Part shown: positions 35,126 through 43,285 of the stretch, one piece after another | Layout: each line of letters starts with the position of its first letter | Numbering within the stretch: position 1 is the stretch's first letter | Source: a bacterium | GTDB taxonomy: Bacteria; Planctomycetota; UBA1135; UBA2386 | Direction: 5' to 3' | Length of the DNA: 64,000 nucleotides | NCBI GenBank assembly: GCA_030432695.1 | Contig: JAUILN010000003.1 | Location: 62,001-126,000 of the forward strand | Program-made: the position numbers and the translations under genes | Notes under the pieces: model-generated | The model's input: the letters and a program-made list of their open reading frames with translations, nothing else | The model's database searches: none | What the model was told of the DNA's origin: nothing

Positions 35126-38083
35126 ATGCGGTCGACCCTTCCGCGTGTGCTCCTCCTCCTCGTCTCGTCCAGCGTGGCACTGCCCGCCCAGACCCCGGCC
35201 CTGCAGTCCGGCGCGTTCGCTTGGCGCGGCATCGGTCCCGCCAACATGATGGGCCGCATCGCCTCGGTCGACGCGGTCGCCGCCGACCACCGCCGCGTGC
35301 TGGTCGGCTCGGCATCGGGCGGCGTGTTCCTCTCGGACAATGCCGGCACCACCTGGCGGGCGATCTTCGACGGGGTCGGCCCCGGCTCGATCGGTGCGGC
35401 CCGCTTCAGCGATGCCGATCCCGAGGTGATCTGGGTCGGCACCGGCGAGGCGGCGAATCGCAACAGCGTGGGCTGGGGGGATGGCGTCTACGTGTCGACC
35501 GATGGTGGCCGGTCGTTCCGTCACGCGGGTCTGGAGGACACCCGCCAGGTCGCCGAGTTCGCGACCCACCCGACCGATCCGAAGATCTGCTATGCGGCGG
35601 CTGTCGGTTCGGTCTGGGGGCCGAGCGGTTCACGCGGTCTCTACAAGACCACCGATGCGGGTCAGAGCTGGACGAAGCTCGGCGGCGGTCTGCCGACCGC
35701 GCCGCTCAGTGGCTGCACCGAGGTCGTGGTCGATCCCAAGGATCCCGACCGCCTGCTCTGCGCGTTCTACGAGCGGCTGCGCACGCCATGGTCGATGCAG
35801 TCGGGTGGGCCCAACGGCGGCATCTTCGAGTCGACCGACGCCGGCGCGACCTGGCGCAAGGTCACCGCGGGATTGCCCACCGGCGACACCGGCATGATCG
35901 ACCTCGACGTCTGCCTGGCGCAGCCCGACGTCTGGGTCGCGGCGGTCGAGGCCAGCAAGGACCTGCCGGACACGCTCGAGGTTCCGGGCCCCGGCGTCTA
36001 CCGCTCCGACGACGGTGGGCGGAGCTGGCGCTTCCTGTTGCGCCACGCGACCCGGCCGTTCTACCACGGCCAGATCGCGATCGACCCGACCGACCCACAG
36101 CGGATCTACGTGGTCAGCCGCGACTTCCGGGTCTCGACCGACGGCGGCAAGACCTTCCGCAACAAGTGGTGGGGCGGCGGTGGTGACGACCACGATCTAT
36201 GGGTCTCGCCGCAGGATGGCCGGGTGCGCTACATGGCGACCGACCAGGGGGCGTACCTGACGGTCGACGACGGCCGGACCGTCGTCGGATTCGAGAACAT
36301 GGCGATCGGTCAGTACTACGCGATCGGCGTCGACATGCGGGACCCCTACCACGTGATGGGCGGCCTGCAGGACAATGCGGTGTGGTCGGGACCGAGTATG
36401 ACTCGCGAGCCGCGTGGGGTGCTCAACATGCACAACACGTGGATCGTCGAGGGCGACGGCTTCCACTGTCAGATCGACCCCACCGATTGGCGCACGACCT
36501 ATGCGGTGGTGCATTGCGGCTTCTGCTGCCGCGTGGACCTGCTGACCCGCGACATCGCCTACATCACGCCGACCCCCGAGACGATCAGCAACTTCGGCGA
36601 CTGGTTCGACCCGGACTTCCCGGAGATGCCGATCCGCTACACGATCGATCCGGGCGAGTACTGGATGTACGGCCGCTCCCCGGGCCGTCCGATCCTGCCC
36701 GCACAATTCCGCTTCAACTGGTCGAGCCCGCTGGTGATGTCGCCACACGACCCGAAGGTGATCTACTTCGGCGGCAACCACCTGTTCGAGTCGCGCGACC
36801 GCGGCGAGTCGTGGCGTATCGCCAGCCCCGACCTGACCACCAACGCCCCCCAGAAGCGCAATCCTTCGGAGCAGGGTGGCCTGACCCGCAACGTCACCGG
36901 CGGTGAGAACCACTGCACGATCATCACCATCGGCGTGAGTCCGCTCGATCCGGAGGTGCTGTGGTGCGGCACCGACGACGGCTGCGTGCAGGTGACCCGC
37001 GACGACGGCGCGCAATGGACCGATGTGCGGCCAGCGTTGGACGCGGCGGCCGGGGCCGAGGGCGTGCGCCCCGGTGCCTGGATCAGTCGCGTCGAGCCGT
37101 CCAACCACGTGGCCGGCCGCTGCTACGTCACGCTCGATGACCACCGCCGCGACGACTTCCGCCCGTTCGTGTTCCGCACCGACGACTTCGGCGCGAGCTG
37201 GACCGATGTGACCGGCGACCTGCCGGAGTTCGGCAGCGTCTACGTGGTCTGCGAGGACGAGGGCAACGAGGGGTTGCTGTACTGCGGCACCGAGTTCGGC
37301 TGCTTCTACACGCTGGATGGTGGTGCCCATTGGCGTGCGCTCGGCGAGTCGATCCCGCAGGTCGCCGTTCACGATCTGGTGATCCACCCGCGCGAGGTCG
37401 ATCTCGTCGCCGGCACCCACGGCCGCAGCATCTGGATCCTCGACGACCTGACCGGGCTGCGGCAGCTCACCGCGGAAGTCCGCGCGCAGCCGGTCGCGCT
37501 GCTCGAGCCGCGGCGCGCGACGCTGTGGAAGGAGGTGCGGCTGGGCCGCAAGCAGCCGTCGTTCCTGTTCCGGGGCGAGAACCCGCCGCGGGCCGCGAAC
37601 CTGCACTTCTGGAGCGATGCGGCGCGCGCGGTGGAGATCGAGGTGCGGGAGCCGGGTGGCGCGCGGCGCTGGACCGATCGGATCGACGCGGTCGCGGGAC
37701 TGAACCGGGTGCGTTGGAATCTGCAGTTCCGGACTCCGGAGCCGGAGCTCGATGCGGTGGCGGCGCGCCTCGGCGCGGCGATCGACGTCTTGCTGGAACG
37801 GGTCGCCGAGCCTCCCGAAGACGTGGAGCTCCTACGGACGATGCGGGATCACCAGCTACGCGGCGCGCGAGCACGGGGTGGCCGCGCGCGCCAGCTCGAG
37901 CAGCTCCGCGCGGACCTGGTCCATCGCTTCGGTCGGTTCGCGGCGGGCGAACCCCTGTTCGGCGAGCGCGTCCTCTCACGCGTCGACGCGTCGGCGGGCA
38001 CCTACAAGGTGATCCTGCGAGCCGGGGACGACGAGTTCGTCACCACGCTGGAGGTGCGCGCCGATCCGCTCGAGGACGAGTGA
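35126..38083 (+). CDS. Large secreted BNR/VPS10-like propeller protein
   Basis: A 985-residue protein. A signal peptide (residues 1-21, ending LPAQ) precedes FAWRGIGPANMMGRIASVDA, the opening of a widespread planctomycete/acidobacterial propeller family. Many BNR/Asp-box motifs (S-x-D-x-G-x-x-W/F) follow, such as SDNAGTTWRAIF, STDGGRSFRHAG and TTDAGQSWTKLG, so two or more propellers of the sortilin/xyloglucanase type are present up to about residue 790. A C-terminal all-helical/beta region ends the protein. Family members are often labelled glycosyl hydrolase, but no catalytic pair can be shown here. It is probably exported and binds or acts on polymers. Confidence 0.82.
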   Translation: MRSTLPRVLLLLVSSSVALPAQTPALQSGAFAWRGIGPANMMGRIASVDAVAADHRRVLVGSASGGVFLSDNAGTTWRAIFDGVGPGSIGAARFSDADPEVIWVGTGEAANRNSVGWGDGVYVSTDGGRSFRHAGLEDTRQVAEFATHPTDPKICYAAAVGSVWGPSGSRGLYKTTDAGQSWTKLGGGLPTAPLSGCTEVVVDPKDPDRLLCAFYERLRTPWSMQSGGPNGGIFESTDAGATWRKVTAGLPTGDTGMIDLDVCLAQPDVWVAAVEASKDLPDTLEVPGPGVYRSDDGGRSWRFLLRHATRPFYHGQIAIDPTDPQRIYVVSRDFRVSTDGGKTFRNKWWGGGGDDHDLWVSPQDGRVRYMATDQGAYLTVDDGRTVVGFENMAIGQYYAIGVDMRDPYHVMGGLQDNAVWSGPSMTREPRGVLNMHNTWIVEGDGFHCQIDPTDWRTTYAVVHCGFCCRVDLLTRDIAYITPTPETISNFGDWFDPDFPEMPIRYTIDPGEYWMYGRSPGRPILPAQFRFNWSSPLVMSPHDPKVIYFGGNHLFESRDRGESWRIASPDLTTNAPQKRNPSEQGGLTRNVTGGENHCTIITIGVSPLDPEVLWCGTDDGCVQVTRDDGAQWTDVRPALDAAAGAEGVRPGAWISRVEPSNHVAGRCYVTLDDHRRDDFRPFVFRTDDFGASWTDVTGDLPEFGSVYVVCEDEGNEGLLYCGTEFGCFYTLDGGAHWRALGESIPQVAVHDLVIHPREVDLVAGTHGRSIWILDDLTGLRQLTAEVRAQPVALLEPRRATLWKEVRLGRKQPSFLFRGENPPRAANLHFWSDAARAVEIEVREPGGARRWTDRIDAVAGLNRVRWNLQFRTPEPELDAVAARLGAAIDVLLERVAEPPEDVELLRTMRDHQLRGARARGGRARQLEQLRADLVHRFGRFAAGEPLFGERVLSRVDASAGTYKVILRAGDDEFVTTLEVRADPLEDE

Positions 38084-38107
38084 AGCCGAACCGACCAAAT
38101 CGTTCGC

Positions 38108-39619
38108 TCAACGCAGCGTGACCCGCCGGATCGTGCTCGCCCGCAGGCGGAACGTGGGATCGAGCGCGGAGGCGAGGAACAGCACGTCGGGCTGGCTGGC
38201 GAACAGCGCCGGCGAGAACGCGGCGCGGGGGAAGCGCAGTTCGCCGCTGCCGTTGGCGTCGGTGATGCCGATGTGGAAGGGCAGGCCGAGCGGCACGCCG
38301 AAGCGGCTGTCACCGAAGTAGAGGAACCACAGCACGCCGGGCACTGCGCCGTCGATGCGCAGCACCATGTCGTCGGTCTGCGAGGCGTCGTAGATGCAGT
38401 CGAAGTCGGCGTCGGGGCGGGTGGCGTCGACGTGGAACGACAGGACCGGCTCGATGCTGGGGCGGAGCACCACCGCGTCGACAGGGTTGCCGGCGTGTTG
38501 TCGGGCTTGTGCGAGCACCTTGCCCTGCCGACTGATCGTGAGGGCTGCCTGAGCCGCTTCGAGCGCCAGCGCGTCGGTGCAGAGCGCGTCGAATGTCTGG
38601 AAGCGACCGTCCTGGTACAGGCCCGGGCGGAAGCCGCCGCCAGGGAGACTCTCAGCGCAGAGGATCCGGCCGCGGTCGTCGCACCGAAGCGAGCCGACGA
38701 TGGTGAGCCGCGACGCGTAGGAGATCACGAGGACGTTCTCGATGCCCTGGGCCGTGCGACGGCCGACGTAGTCTCGGTCGTTGGCGGGGGGAACGGGAAG
38801 ATATCGAAACCGGACCGTGCCATCGGCCAGCACGCGCACTCCGGTCACCTGACGGGCTTCTGTGCCGTTCAATTCGATGCGGCTCGCGCCGTGGGGGTCG
38901 ATGACCTCCAGCACCGGGAAAGGGCTGCCGTTCGGCGCGATCTGATCGTCGTAGGCGACAGCGATCGACCCGTCGACGCCGATGTCTCCCGCGAGGATTC
39001 GACGCGTGCGTCCCGTGGATGGCGCCGTGATGCCTGTCGATGACCACACGGGCACGGGTTGGTTCAGGTCACACCAGAACACCCTCATGCCCTGATGGGC
39101 CGGGTCGTCGCGTGTGACTGCGAGTGCGAGGCCTGCCGGCGAGACGGCGAGGGGCCTGACCGCCCAGTCGGCGTTGGCGAGTGGGGGCGGCGGCAGGACG
39201 CGCTTCTGGTTCGTCGTCGGGTCGAACGTCACCAGAAGGCTGCTGGGAGAGTTCGGCTGCAGTTCTCCGCCGACGATCAGCCCGGCGGCTGTCGCGTGCG
39301 ACCAGATCCGCTGGGTCGAGGTGGGTTCGAGCGGGATGTCGTCGGGTCGAACGCCCGTGGTCGGGCTCCACCAGGTGCTGCGCCGTGCTCCCGTGGTCAG
39401 ATTCGTCGCAGTGCCGAAGATCAACTCCGCGTCGTTGGGAAAGCCGAGACCGGCCTCGAAGCGTTCGCCGCCAGCGGTTCCGAAGCCGAGCGGCGTCGGT
39501 TGCCAGGCATGCAGCCAGGTAGACTGGGCGACAGGTGCCGCCACCGGAGCGATGGCCAGTGAGAGCGCGAGGACCGGAGCGCGGCCGACGCGCAGGCGCG
39601 GAGTGGAACGAGCGGGCAT
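38108..39619 (-). CDS. Secreted propeller-like protein of unknown function
   Basis: A 503-residue protein with a signal peptide at about residues 14-32 (LALSLAIAPVAAPVAQS). The middle is a beta-rich region, with repeated units such as WSPTTGVRPDD, LVTFDPTTNQKRVL and VLEVIDPHGASRIEL that suggest a WD/YVTN-type propeller. The C-terminal 130 residues form a beta domain. I cannot name the family. It is convergent with the BNR protein gene (24 bases apart) and divergent from the thioesterase gene, with 64 bases between the two starts. Confidence 0.68.
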   Translation of the reverse strand: MPARSTPRLRVGRAPVLALSLAIAPVAAPVAQSTWLHAWQPTPLGFGTAGGERFEAGLGFPNDAELIFGTATNLTTGARRSTWWSPTTGVRPDDIPLEPTSTQRIWSHATAAGLIVGGELQPNSPSSLLVTFDPTTNQKRVLPPPPLANADWAVRPLAVSPAGLALAVTRDDPAHQGMRVFWCDLNQPVPVWSSTGITAPSTGRTRRILAGDIGVDGSIAVAYDDQIAPNGSPFPVLEVIDPHGASRIELNGTEARQVTGVRVLADGTVRFRYLPVPPANDRDYVGRRTAQGIENVLVISYASRLTIVGSLRCDDRGRILCAESLPGGGFRPGLYQDGRFQTFDALCTDALALEAAQAALTISRQGKVLAQARQHAGNPVDAVVLRPSIEPVLSFHVDATRPDADFDCIYDASQTDDMVLRIDGAVPGVLWFLYFGDSRFGVPLGLPFHIGITDANGSGELRFPRAAFSPALFASQPDVLFLASALDPTFRLRASTIRRVTLR

Positions 39620-39683
39620 GGAGGAGGGGAGGAGGGACGCAGTCGACGTGGGGAGAACGAGTCTACCCGTTCAGAATGGGGCG

Positions 39684-40121
39684 ATGGCCCGCGTCCGCAT
39701 CGACCTCCCCGACCACCTGCCGTTCCGCACCGAGATCGAGGTCCGGGTCACCGACCTGAACTACGGCAACCACCTCGGCAACGCGGCTCTGCTGGGGATC
39801 CTGCACGAGGCCCGGGTCAGGTTCCTGGCGGCCCATGGCATGGCGGAGAATGACTGCGGCGGCAAACCGCTGGTGATGGCCGACGCGGCGATCAGCTACC
39901 GGGCCGAGGGTTTCCTGGGCGATCGGCTGGCCGTGGAAGTGGGGATCGCGGACCTCTCGCGGGTCGGCTGCGACATGGTCTATCGGGTCGTCCGGATCGG
40001 AGACGACGCGCTGATCGCCGAGGCCAAGACCGGGATCGTATTCCTGGACCCGGCGACGCGCCGACCGAGTGCGGTGCCCGAGAGAGTTGTCGGTCTAGCC
40101 CGGATTTCCGCGCAGGAATGA
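39684..40121 (+). CDS. Hotdog-fold acyl-CoA thioesterase (4HBT-like)
   Basis: A 145-residue single-domain hotdog protein. VRVTDLNYGNHLGNAALLGILHEARVRF, broken here at about residue 38, carries the 4HBT signature with the catalytic Asp in place (DLNYGNHL) and the long helix EARVRFLA. It should hydrolyse an acyl-CoA or acyl-ACP thioester; the acyl chain is unknown. It may well be housekeeping. The start ATG 39684 is set at MARVRIDLP. The upstream open frame overlaps the antisense gene and is not coding. It ends 61 bases before the Rpn gene on the same strand, so co-transcription is possible. Confidence 0.85.
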   Translation: MARVRIDLPDHLPFRTEIEVRVTDLNYGNHLGNAALLGILHEARVRFLAAHGMAENDCGGKPLVMADAAISYRAEGFLGDRLAVEVGIADLSRVGCDMVYRVVRIGDDALIAEAKTGIVFLDPATRRPSAVPERVVGLARISAQE

Positions 40122-40182
40122 CGGCCGGGATTGCCTGGAGGTTGGGGGACGTCGCGCGGTGCGGCGGAACCCGTCAACCGAC

Positions 40183-41223
40183 ATGGGCGATCCACATGAC
40201 GAGCTCTTCCGACGGACCCTGTCCGAGCCACGGACCGCAGCAGCCTGGTTGTGCCAGGTCCTGCCCGAAGGTCTGTCCGCACTCATCGATTGGGCTGCGC
40301 TGACGCGGCTGCCCGACACCTTCGTGCGGGAGCACGGGGGTGTGCTGCGCACCGACCTGTTGTTCCGGACGGTGCTCACATACCCGAGCCCGACGGGTGC
40401 CGAGGTCCAGCGACCGATCTACCTGATTCCCGAGCACGTCAGCACGGCACGTCGACGCACCCTGGTGCAGGCGCTCGGCTACGTCCTGGCGGTCTTCGAG
40501 GCGCACCGCCGCGAGCAGCCCGGCGACCGGGACCTGCCGCTGGTCCTGGTCGTCGTGTGCCACCACGGTCGGACTCGCGGCTTCCCGACCGTCGACCTGC
40601 TCGACCTGTATGGGCTGGACGAAGTCCTGCGGCCGCTGCTGGCGCCGTACCTGCCGCAGTTCCGCGTGTTGTTGGACGACCTCGCGGGGCAGTCACGCGC
40701 GTCGCTCGAGCGGCGCGAGGGGCCCGCGGCCCTGATCCTCGTCCTCCGGGCACTCCAGGAGCATCGACGCGGCAGAGACCTCCGTTCCACGCTGGTTGCG
40801 TTGCGTCCGGGCTTCGACGCCGCGCGGCAGGAGGAGGGGGGCACCGAGGCGCTGGTGGCAGTGCTAATCTACCTGGCGCAGGTCTGGGACGTGCCGCCGG
40901 TCACGATGAGGAGGCTCGTGGCGGAAGTCCTCGGGCCGGACGCGGAGAATGCGATGACATCGACCTACGACCAATTGTTGGCTCAGGGCCGCGCGGAAGG
41001 CAGGGCGGAAGGCAGGGCGGAAGGCCGCGCGGAAGGCAGCGCCCTGCTGTTACTCGGGCAGCTCGAGGCCCGGTTCGGGGCACTCGAAGCTACGGTCCGG
41101 GAACGCGTGCTGGCGGCCGACGTGGAGCAGTTGCACAGCTGGGCGATCCGCATGCTCGATGCACGGGACCTGGCTTCCGTGTTCGACGATCCTGCCGGCG
41201 GGGGCGGGGCGAACGGAGCCTGA
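40183..41223 (+). CDS. Rpn family nuclease/transposase-like protein (toxin candidate)
   Basis: A 346-residue protein of the Rpn (recombination-promoting nuclease, Transposase_31) family. These carry a PD-(D/E)xK nuclease and in E. coli act in phage defence. GDPHDELFRRTLSEPRTAAAW at residues 2-22 is the family opening; D58 in LRTDLLFR and E84 in IPEHVS are the expected metal ligands. The usual third residue (Gln or Lys in ExQ/ExK) reads Val here. The C-terminal part begins MTSTYDQLLAQG and has four RAEG repeats. The start at ATG 40183 matches the family N-terminus; GTG at 40159 would add 8 residues. The TGA overlaps ATG of a second C-terminal copy. Confidence 0.87.
   Translation: MGDPHDELFRRTLSEPRTAAAWLCQVLPEGLSALIDWAALTRLPDTFVREHGGVLRTDLLFRTVLTYPSPTGAEVQRPIYLIPEHVSTARRRTLVQALGYVLAVFEAHRREQPGDRDLPLVLVVVCHHGRTRGFPTVDLLDLYGLDEVLRPLLAPYLPQFRVLLDDLAGQSRASLERREGPAALILVLRALQEHRRGRDLRSTLVALRPGFDAARQEEGGTEALVAVLIYLAQVWDVPPVTMRRLVAEVLGPDAENAMTSTYDQLLAQGRAEGRAEGRAEGRAEGSALLLLGQLEARFGALEATVRERVLAADVEQLHSWAIRMLDARDLASVFDDPAGGGGANGA
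40954..41223 (+). CDS. Predicted internal translation product: Rpn C-terminal small protein
   Basis: An in-frame ATG at 40954 (residue 258 of the Rpn protein) has GGAG at 40944-40947, six bases upstream, the best-formed ribosome binding site in this locus. It would make an 89-residue protein with only the repeat and C-terminal helices. The next gene starts with the same MxSTYDQLLAQG, which shows that this point is a real domain boundary and start. In E. coli, rpn genes are reported to make such C-terminal proteins from internal starts and these inhibit the full-length toxin. The same role here is inferred. Confidence 0.6.
   Translation: MTSTYDQLLAQGRAEGRAEGRAEGRAEGSALLLLGQLEARFGALEATVRERVLAADVEQLHSWAIRMLDARDLASVFDDPAGGGGANGA
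40990..41037 (+). repeat. 12-bp tandem repeat encoding RAEG x4
   Basis: Four 12-base units (of the type CGCGCGGAAGGC / AGGGCGGAAGGC) encode RAEG-RAEG-RAEG-RAEG at the start of the Rpn C-terminal domain. The units differ only in the Arg codon. The repeat is in frame, so gain or loss of units changes the domain by four residues without shifting the frame. Confidence 0.92.
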
Positions 41224-41468
41224 TGGCATCGACGTACGACCAGTTGTTGGCCCAGGGTTACGCCGAGGGCTACGCCGAGGGCTACGCCGAGGGCTATGCC
41301 TTGCTGCTCCTCGCGCAGCTTGAGGCCCGGTTCGGGGCGCTCGAAGCCACGGTCCGGGAACGCGTGCTGGCGGCCGGCGTGGAGCAGTTGCAGGGCTGGG
41401 CGATCCGCGTCCTCGATGCGCCGAGCCTCGACGACGTGTTCCGCGACGCCAGGCGTTCGCAGAGCTGA
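41223..41468 (+). CDS. Stand-alone Rpn C-terminal domain protein (antitoxin candidate)
   Basis: An 81-residue protein whose ATG overlaps the Rpn stop codon (TGATG) and has GGAG at 41215-41218, four bases upstream. It begins MASTYDQLLAQG, then YAEG x3, then LEARFGALEATVRERVLAA, closely matching the last 89 residues of the Rpn protein. It lacks the nuclease domain. It is therefore a tandem duplication of the C-terminal domain turned into a separate, translationally coupled gene. By analogy with the intragenic inhibitors of E. coli Rpn, I infer it may neutralise the full-length protein. The repeats use Tyr instead of Arg, which could change specificity. Confidence 0.8.
   Translation: MASTYDQLLAQGYAEGYAEGYAEGYALLLLAQLEARFGALEATVRERVLAAGVEQLQGWAIRVLDAPSLDDVFRDARRSQS
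41259..41294 (+). repeat. 12-bp tandem repeat encoding YAEG x3
   Basis: Three units of TACGCCGAGGGC encode YAEG-YAEG-YAEG, followed by a partial TATGCC unit. It stands at the same place in the small protein as the RAEG repeat in the Rpn gene. The three full units are identical in sequence, whereas the RAEG units vary, so this array looks recently expanded. Confidence 0.92.
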
Positions 41469-41492
41469 GGCCGCGTCGCTCCCGGCGACCGA

Positions 41493-41759
41493 TCAGTCCT
41501 CGCCTGGATCCGGCTCCCCGCCCTTGAGCTTCGCGATTCGCCCGCGGAGCTTCTTGTTCTGCTTGCGGAGCTGGTCGGTGCTCTGATGGAGGCGGCCGAG
41601 TTCCTCGGCGAGTTCCGCGACGGCGAGCCGCGACAGAGTGAGCGTCGCAGATTCGTCTGGGTGGGCGGAGAGCCACGCGCGGAGCGTGTCGGCGGTGGGG
41701 GCGTCGGCTGGATTCATGGGAACGGGGCAGGGTAGCAACCCGCGTTCACCGCGCGGCAT
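41493..41759 (-). CDS. Small coiled-coil protein
   Basis: An 88-residue protein from ATG 41759, which overlaps the sulfatase stop as TGATG and has GGAAG four bases before it. ATG at 41717 would give 74 residues starting at MNPADAP. The region TLRAWLSAHPDESATLTLSRL is followed by a coiled-coil (EELGRLHQSTDQLRKQNKKL) and an acidic tail. No known family is recognised. Junction type and strand suggest co-translation with the sulfatase, but a functional link is not shown. Its 3' end faces the Rpn small gene 24 bases away. Confidence 0.6.
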   Translation of the reverse strand: MPRGERGLLPCPVPMNPADAPTADTLRAWLSAHPDESATLTLSRLAVAELAEELGRLHQSTDQLRKQNKKLRGRIAKLKGGEPDPGED

Positions 41760-43150
41760 CACTTCCGGCCCTTCACCCGCCAGCGTTCCGATGGCTCGTG
41801 CGCGGCGTCCATCAGTGCCGCCATCCGCTTCGTGATCTCCGGCTCGTCCTGTGCCAGGTCGTGTTCCTCGCCCAGGTCCTTCGACAGATCGTAGAGCTGC
41901 ACGGGGCCGTCGAACATCGGCTGGCGGATCGCCTTCCACTGGCCCTGGCGGACCGCCTGGCGCGAGCCCTGCTCGTAGAACTCCCAGTAGAGGTAGTCGT
42001 GCTCCGGCTGCGGTGAGCCGTCGTCGCGCAAGGTCGGTGCGAACGACACGCCATCGTGCTCGCAGTCGGCCTCGACCCCGCCGAGGTCGGCCGCGGTCGC
42101 GAGCAGGTCCTGGAAGCCACCGACGTGGTCGCTGGTCTCACCAGCGGGCGTGGTGCCCGGCCAGCGCGCGATCAGCGGCACGCGGATGCCGCCCTCGTGC
42201 ATGCTGCGCTTGATGCCCTGCAGCGGGCCGTTGGAGTCGAACCAGTTCGGGTCGTTGCCGCCCTCGGCGTGCGGTCCGTTGTCGGAGCTGAACAGGATCA
42301 GCGTGTCGTCGGTCAGCCCGAGCGAGTCGATCAGGTCGACGAGGCGGCCGACGTCGCGGTCCAGCCGCTGGACCATCGCCACGAAGCCCTTCTTCGGCAC
42401 CGGCCAGTCCTTGTCGGCATACGCCCCGAGATCGGGCACCTCCATGCCGGCCCTGCCCGCTTCGTTGTTGGCGTGGGGCAAGGTCAGCGACAGATAGAGG
42501 AAGAACGGCTGGTCGGGGTGCGCGGAGTGGTGCTCGTCGATCCAGGCCAGCGCGTCCTCGGCGATCAGGTCGTGGCTGTAGGCCTTGCGCTCCGAGGCGA
42601 CGCCCTGGCCCCAGCGACCCTCCTTTGGCACCACGTTGGGCAGCGGATAGCGCGCCTCCTCGAGGATCAGGAACGTCGGGTAGTAGTTGTGCGCGTGGTG
42701 CTGGTCGAGGTAGCCGAAGAAGTGGTCGAAGCCCTGGCGGGTCGGCAGGCCGGTCGAGTCCTCGTGGCCGAGTCCCCACTTGCCACACAGCGCGGTGGCG
42801 TAGCCGGCCCGCTTCAGCACCTCGGCGACGGTCACGTCTTCGGGCCGCAGGTTGTCCTTGCCGTTGCCGCGGATGAACGCGTGGCCGGTGTGGCGGCCGG
42901 TCATCAACACGCAGCGTGACGGCGCGCAGACCGTGCAGCCGGCGTAGAAGTCGGTGAAGCGGCTGCCTTCGGCCGCGAGCTGGTCGATGCGCGGCGTCGC
43001 GAAGCCGGTCTGGCCGTAACAGCCGAGATCGCCGTAGCCCAGGTCGTCGGCCAGGATGAACACGATGTTCGGCGGACGGTCAGGCTGGTGCTCGGCGTCG
43101 GGGAGAGCGGTGGAGAGGGCTGGGAGCAGTGCCAGGGCCAGCAGGGTCAT
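41759..43150 (-). CDS. Secreted sulfatase (arylsulfatase type)
   Basis: A 463-residue sulfatase, with a signal peptide at residues 1-16. NIVFILADDLGYGDLG holds the calcium-binding D35-D36. C75 in CAPSRCVLMTGRHTG is the Cys of the CxPSR motif that becomes formylglycine. ATALCGKWGLGH and SSDNGPH (with DN metal ligands near 292) complete the active site. It hydrolyses sulfate esters, probably of polysaccharides, outside the cytoplasm. The Cys-type site needs a formylglycine-generating enzyme that is not in the window. The substrate is unknown. Together with GH95 at 50644 it fits use of sulfated, fucose-containing polymers. Confidence 0.93.
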   Translation of the reverse strand: MTLLALALLPALSTALPDAEHQPDRPPNIVFILADDLGYGDLGCYGQTGFATPRIDQLAAEGSRFTDFYAGCTVCAPSRCVLMTGRHTGHAFIRGNGKDNLRPEDVTVAEVLKRAGYATALCGKWGLGHEDSTGLPTRQGFDHFFGYLDQHHAHNYYPTFLILEEARYPLPNVVPKEGRWGQGVASERKAYSHDLIAEDALAWIDEHHSAHPDQPFFLYLSLTLPHANNEAGRAGMEVPDLGAYADKDWPVPKKGFVAMVQRLDRDVGRLVDLIDSLGLTDDTLILFSSDNGPHAEGGNDPNWFDSNGPLQGIKRSMHEGGIRVPLIARWPGTTPAGETSDHVGGFQDLLATAADLGGVEADCEHDGVSFAPTLRDDGSPQPEHDYLYWEFYEQGSRQAVRQGQWKAIRQPMFDGPVQLYDLSKDLGEEHDLAQDEPEITKRMAALMDAAHEPSERWRVKGRK

Positions 43151-43285
43151 GGGTCCAGGGTATCCGGGAGACGGCCTCGAAAACCGCGGACCCGATCCGG
43201 CGGTGGCGTTGCCTCACGGCAATCCGCATCTGTCCGGGCCGCGGCCCCCGCGGTGCCGGCACCCCCTGCCCAGGAAGCCATCCAG

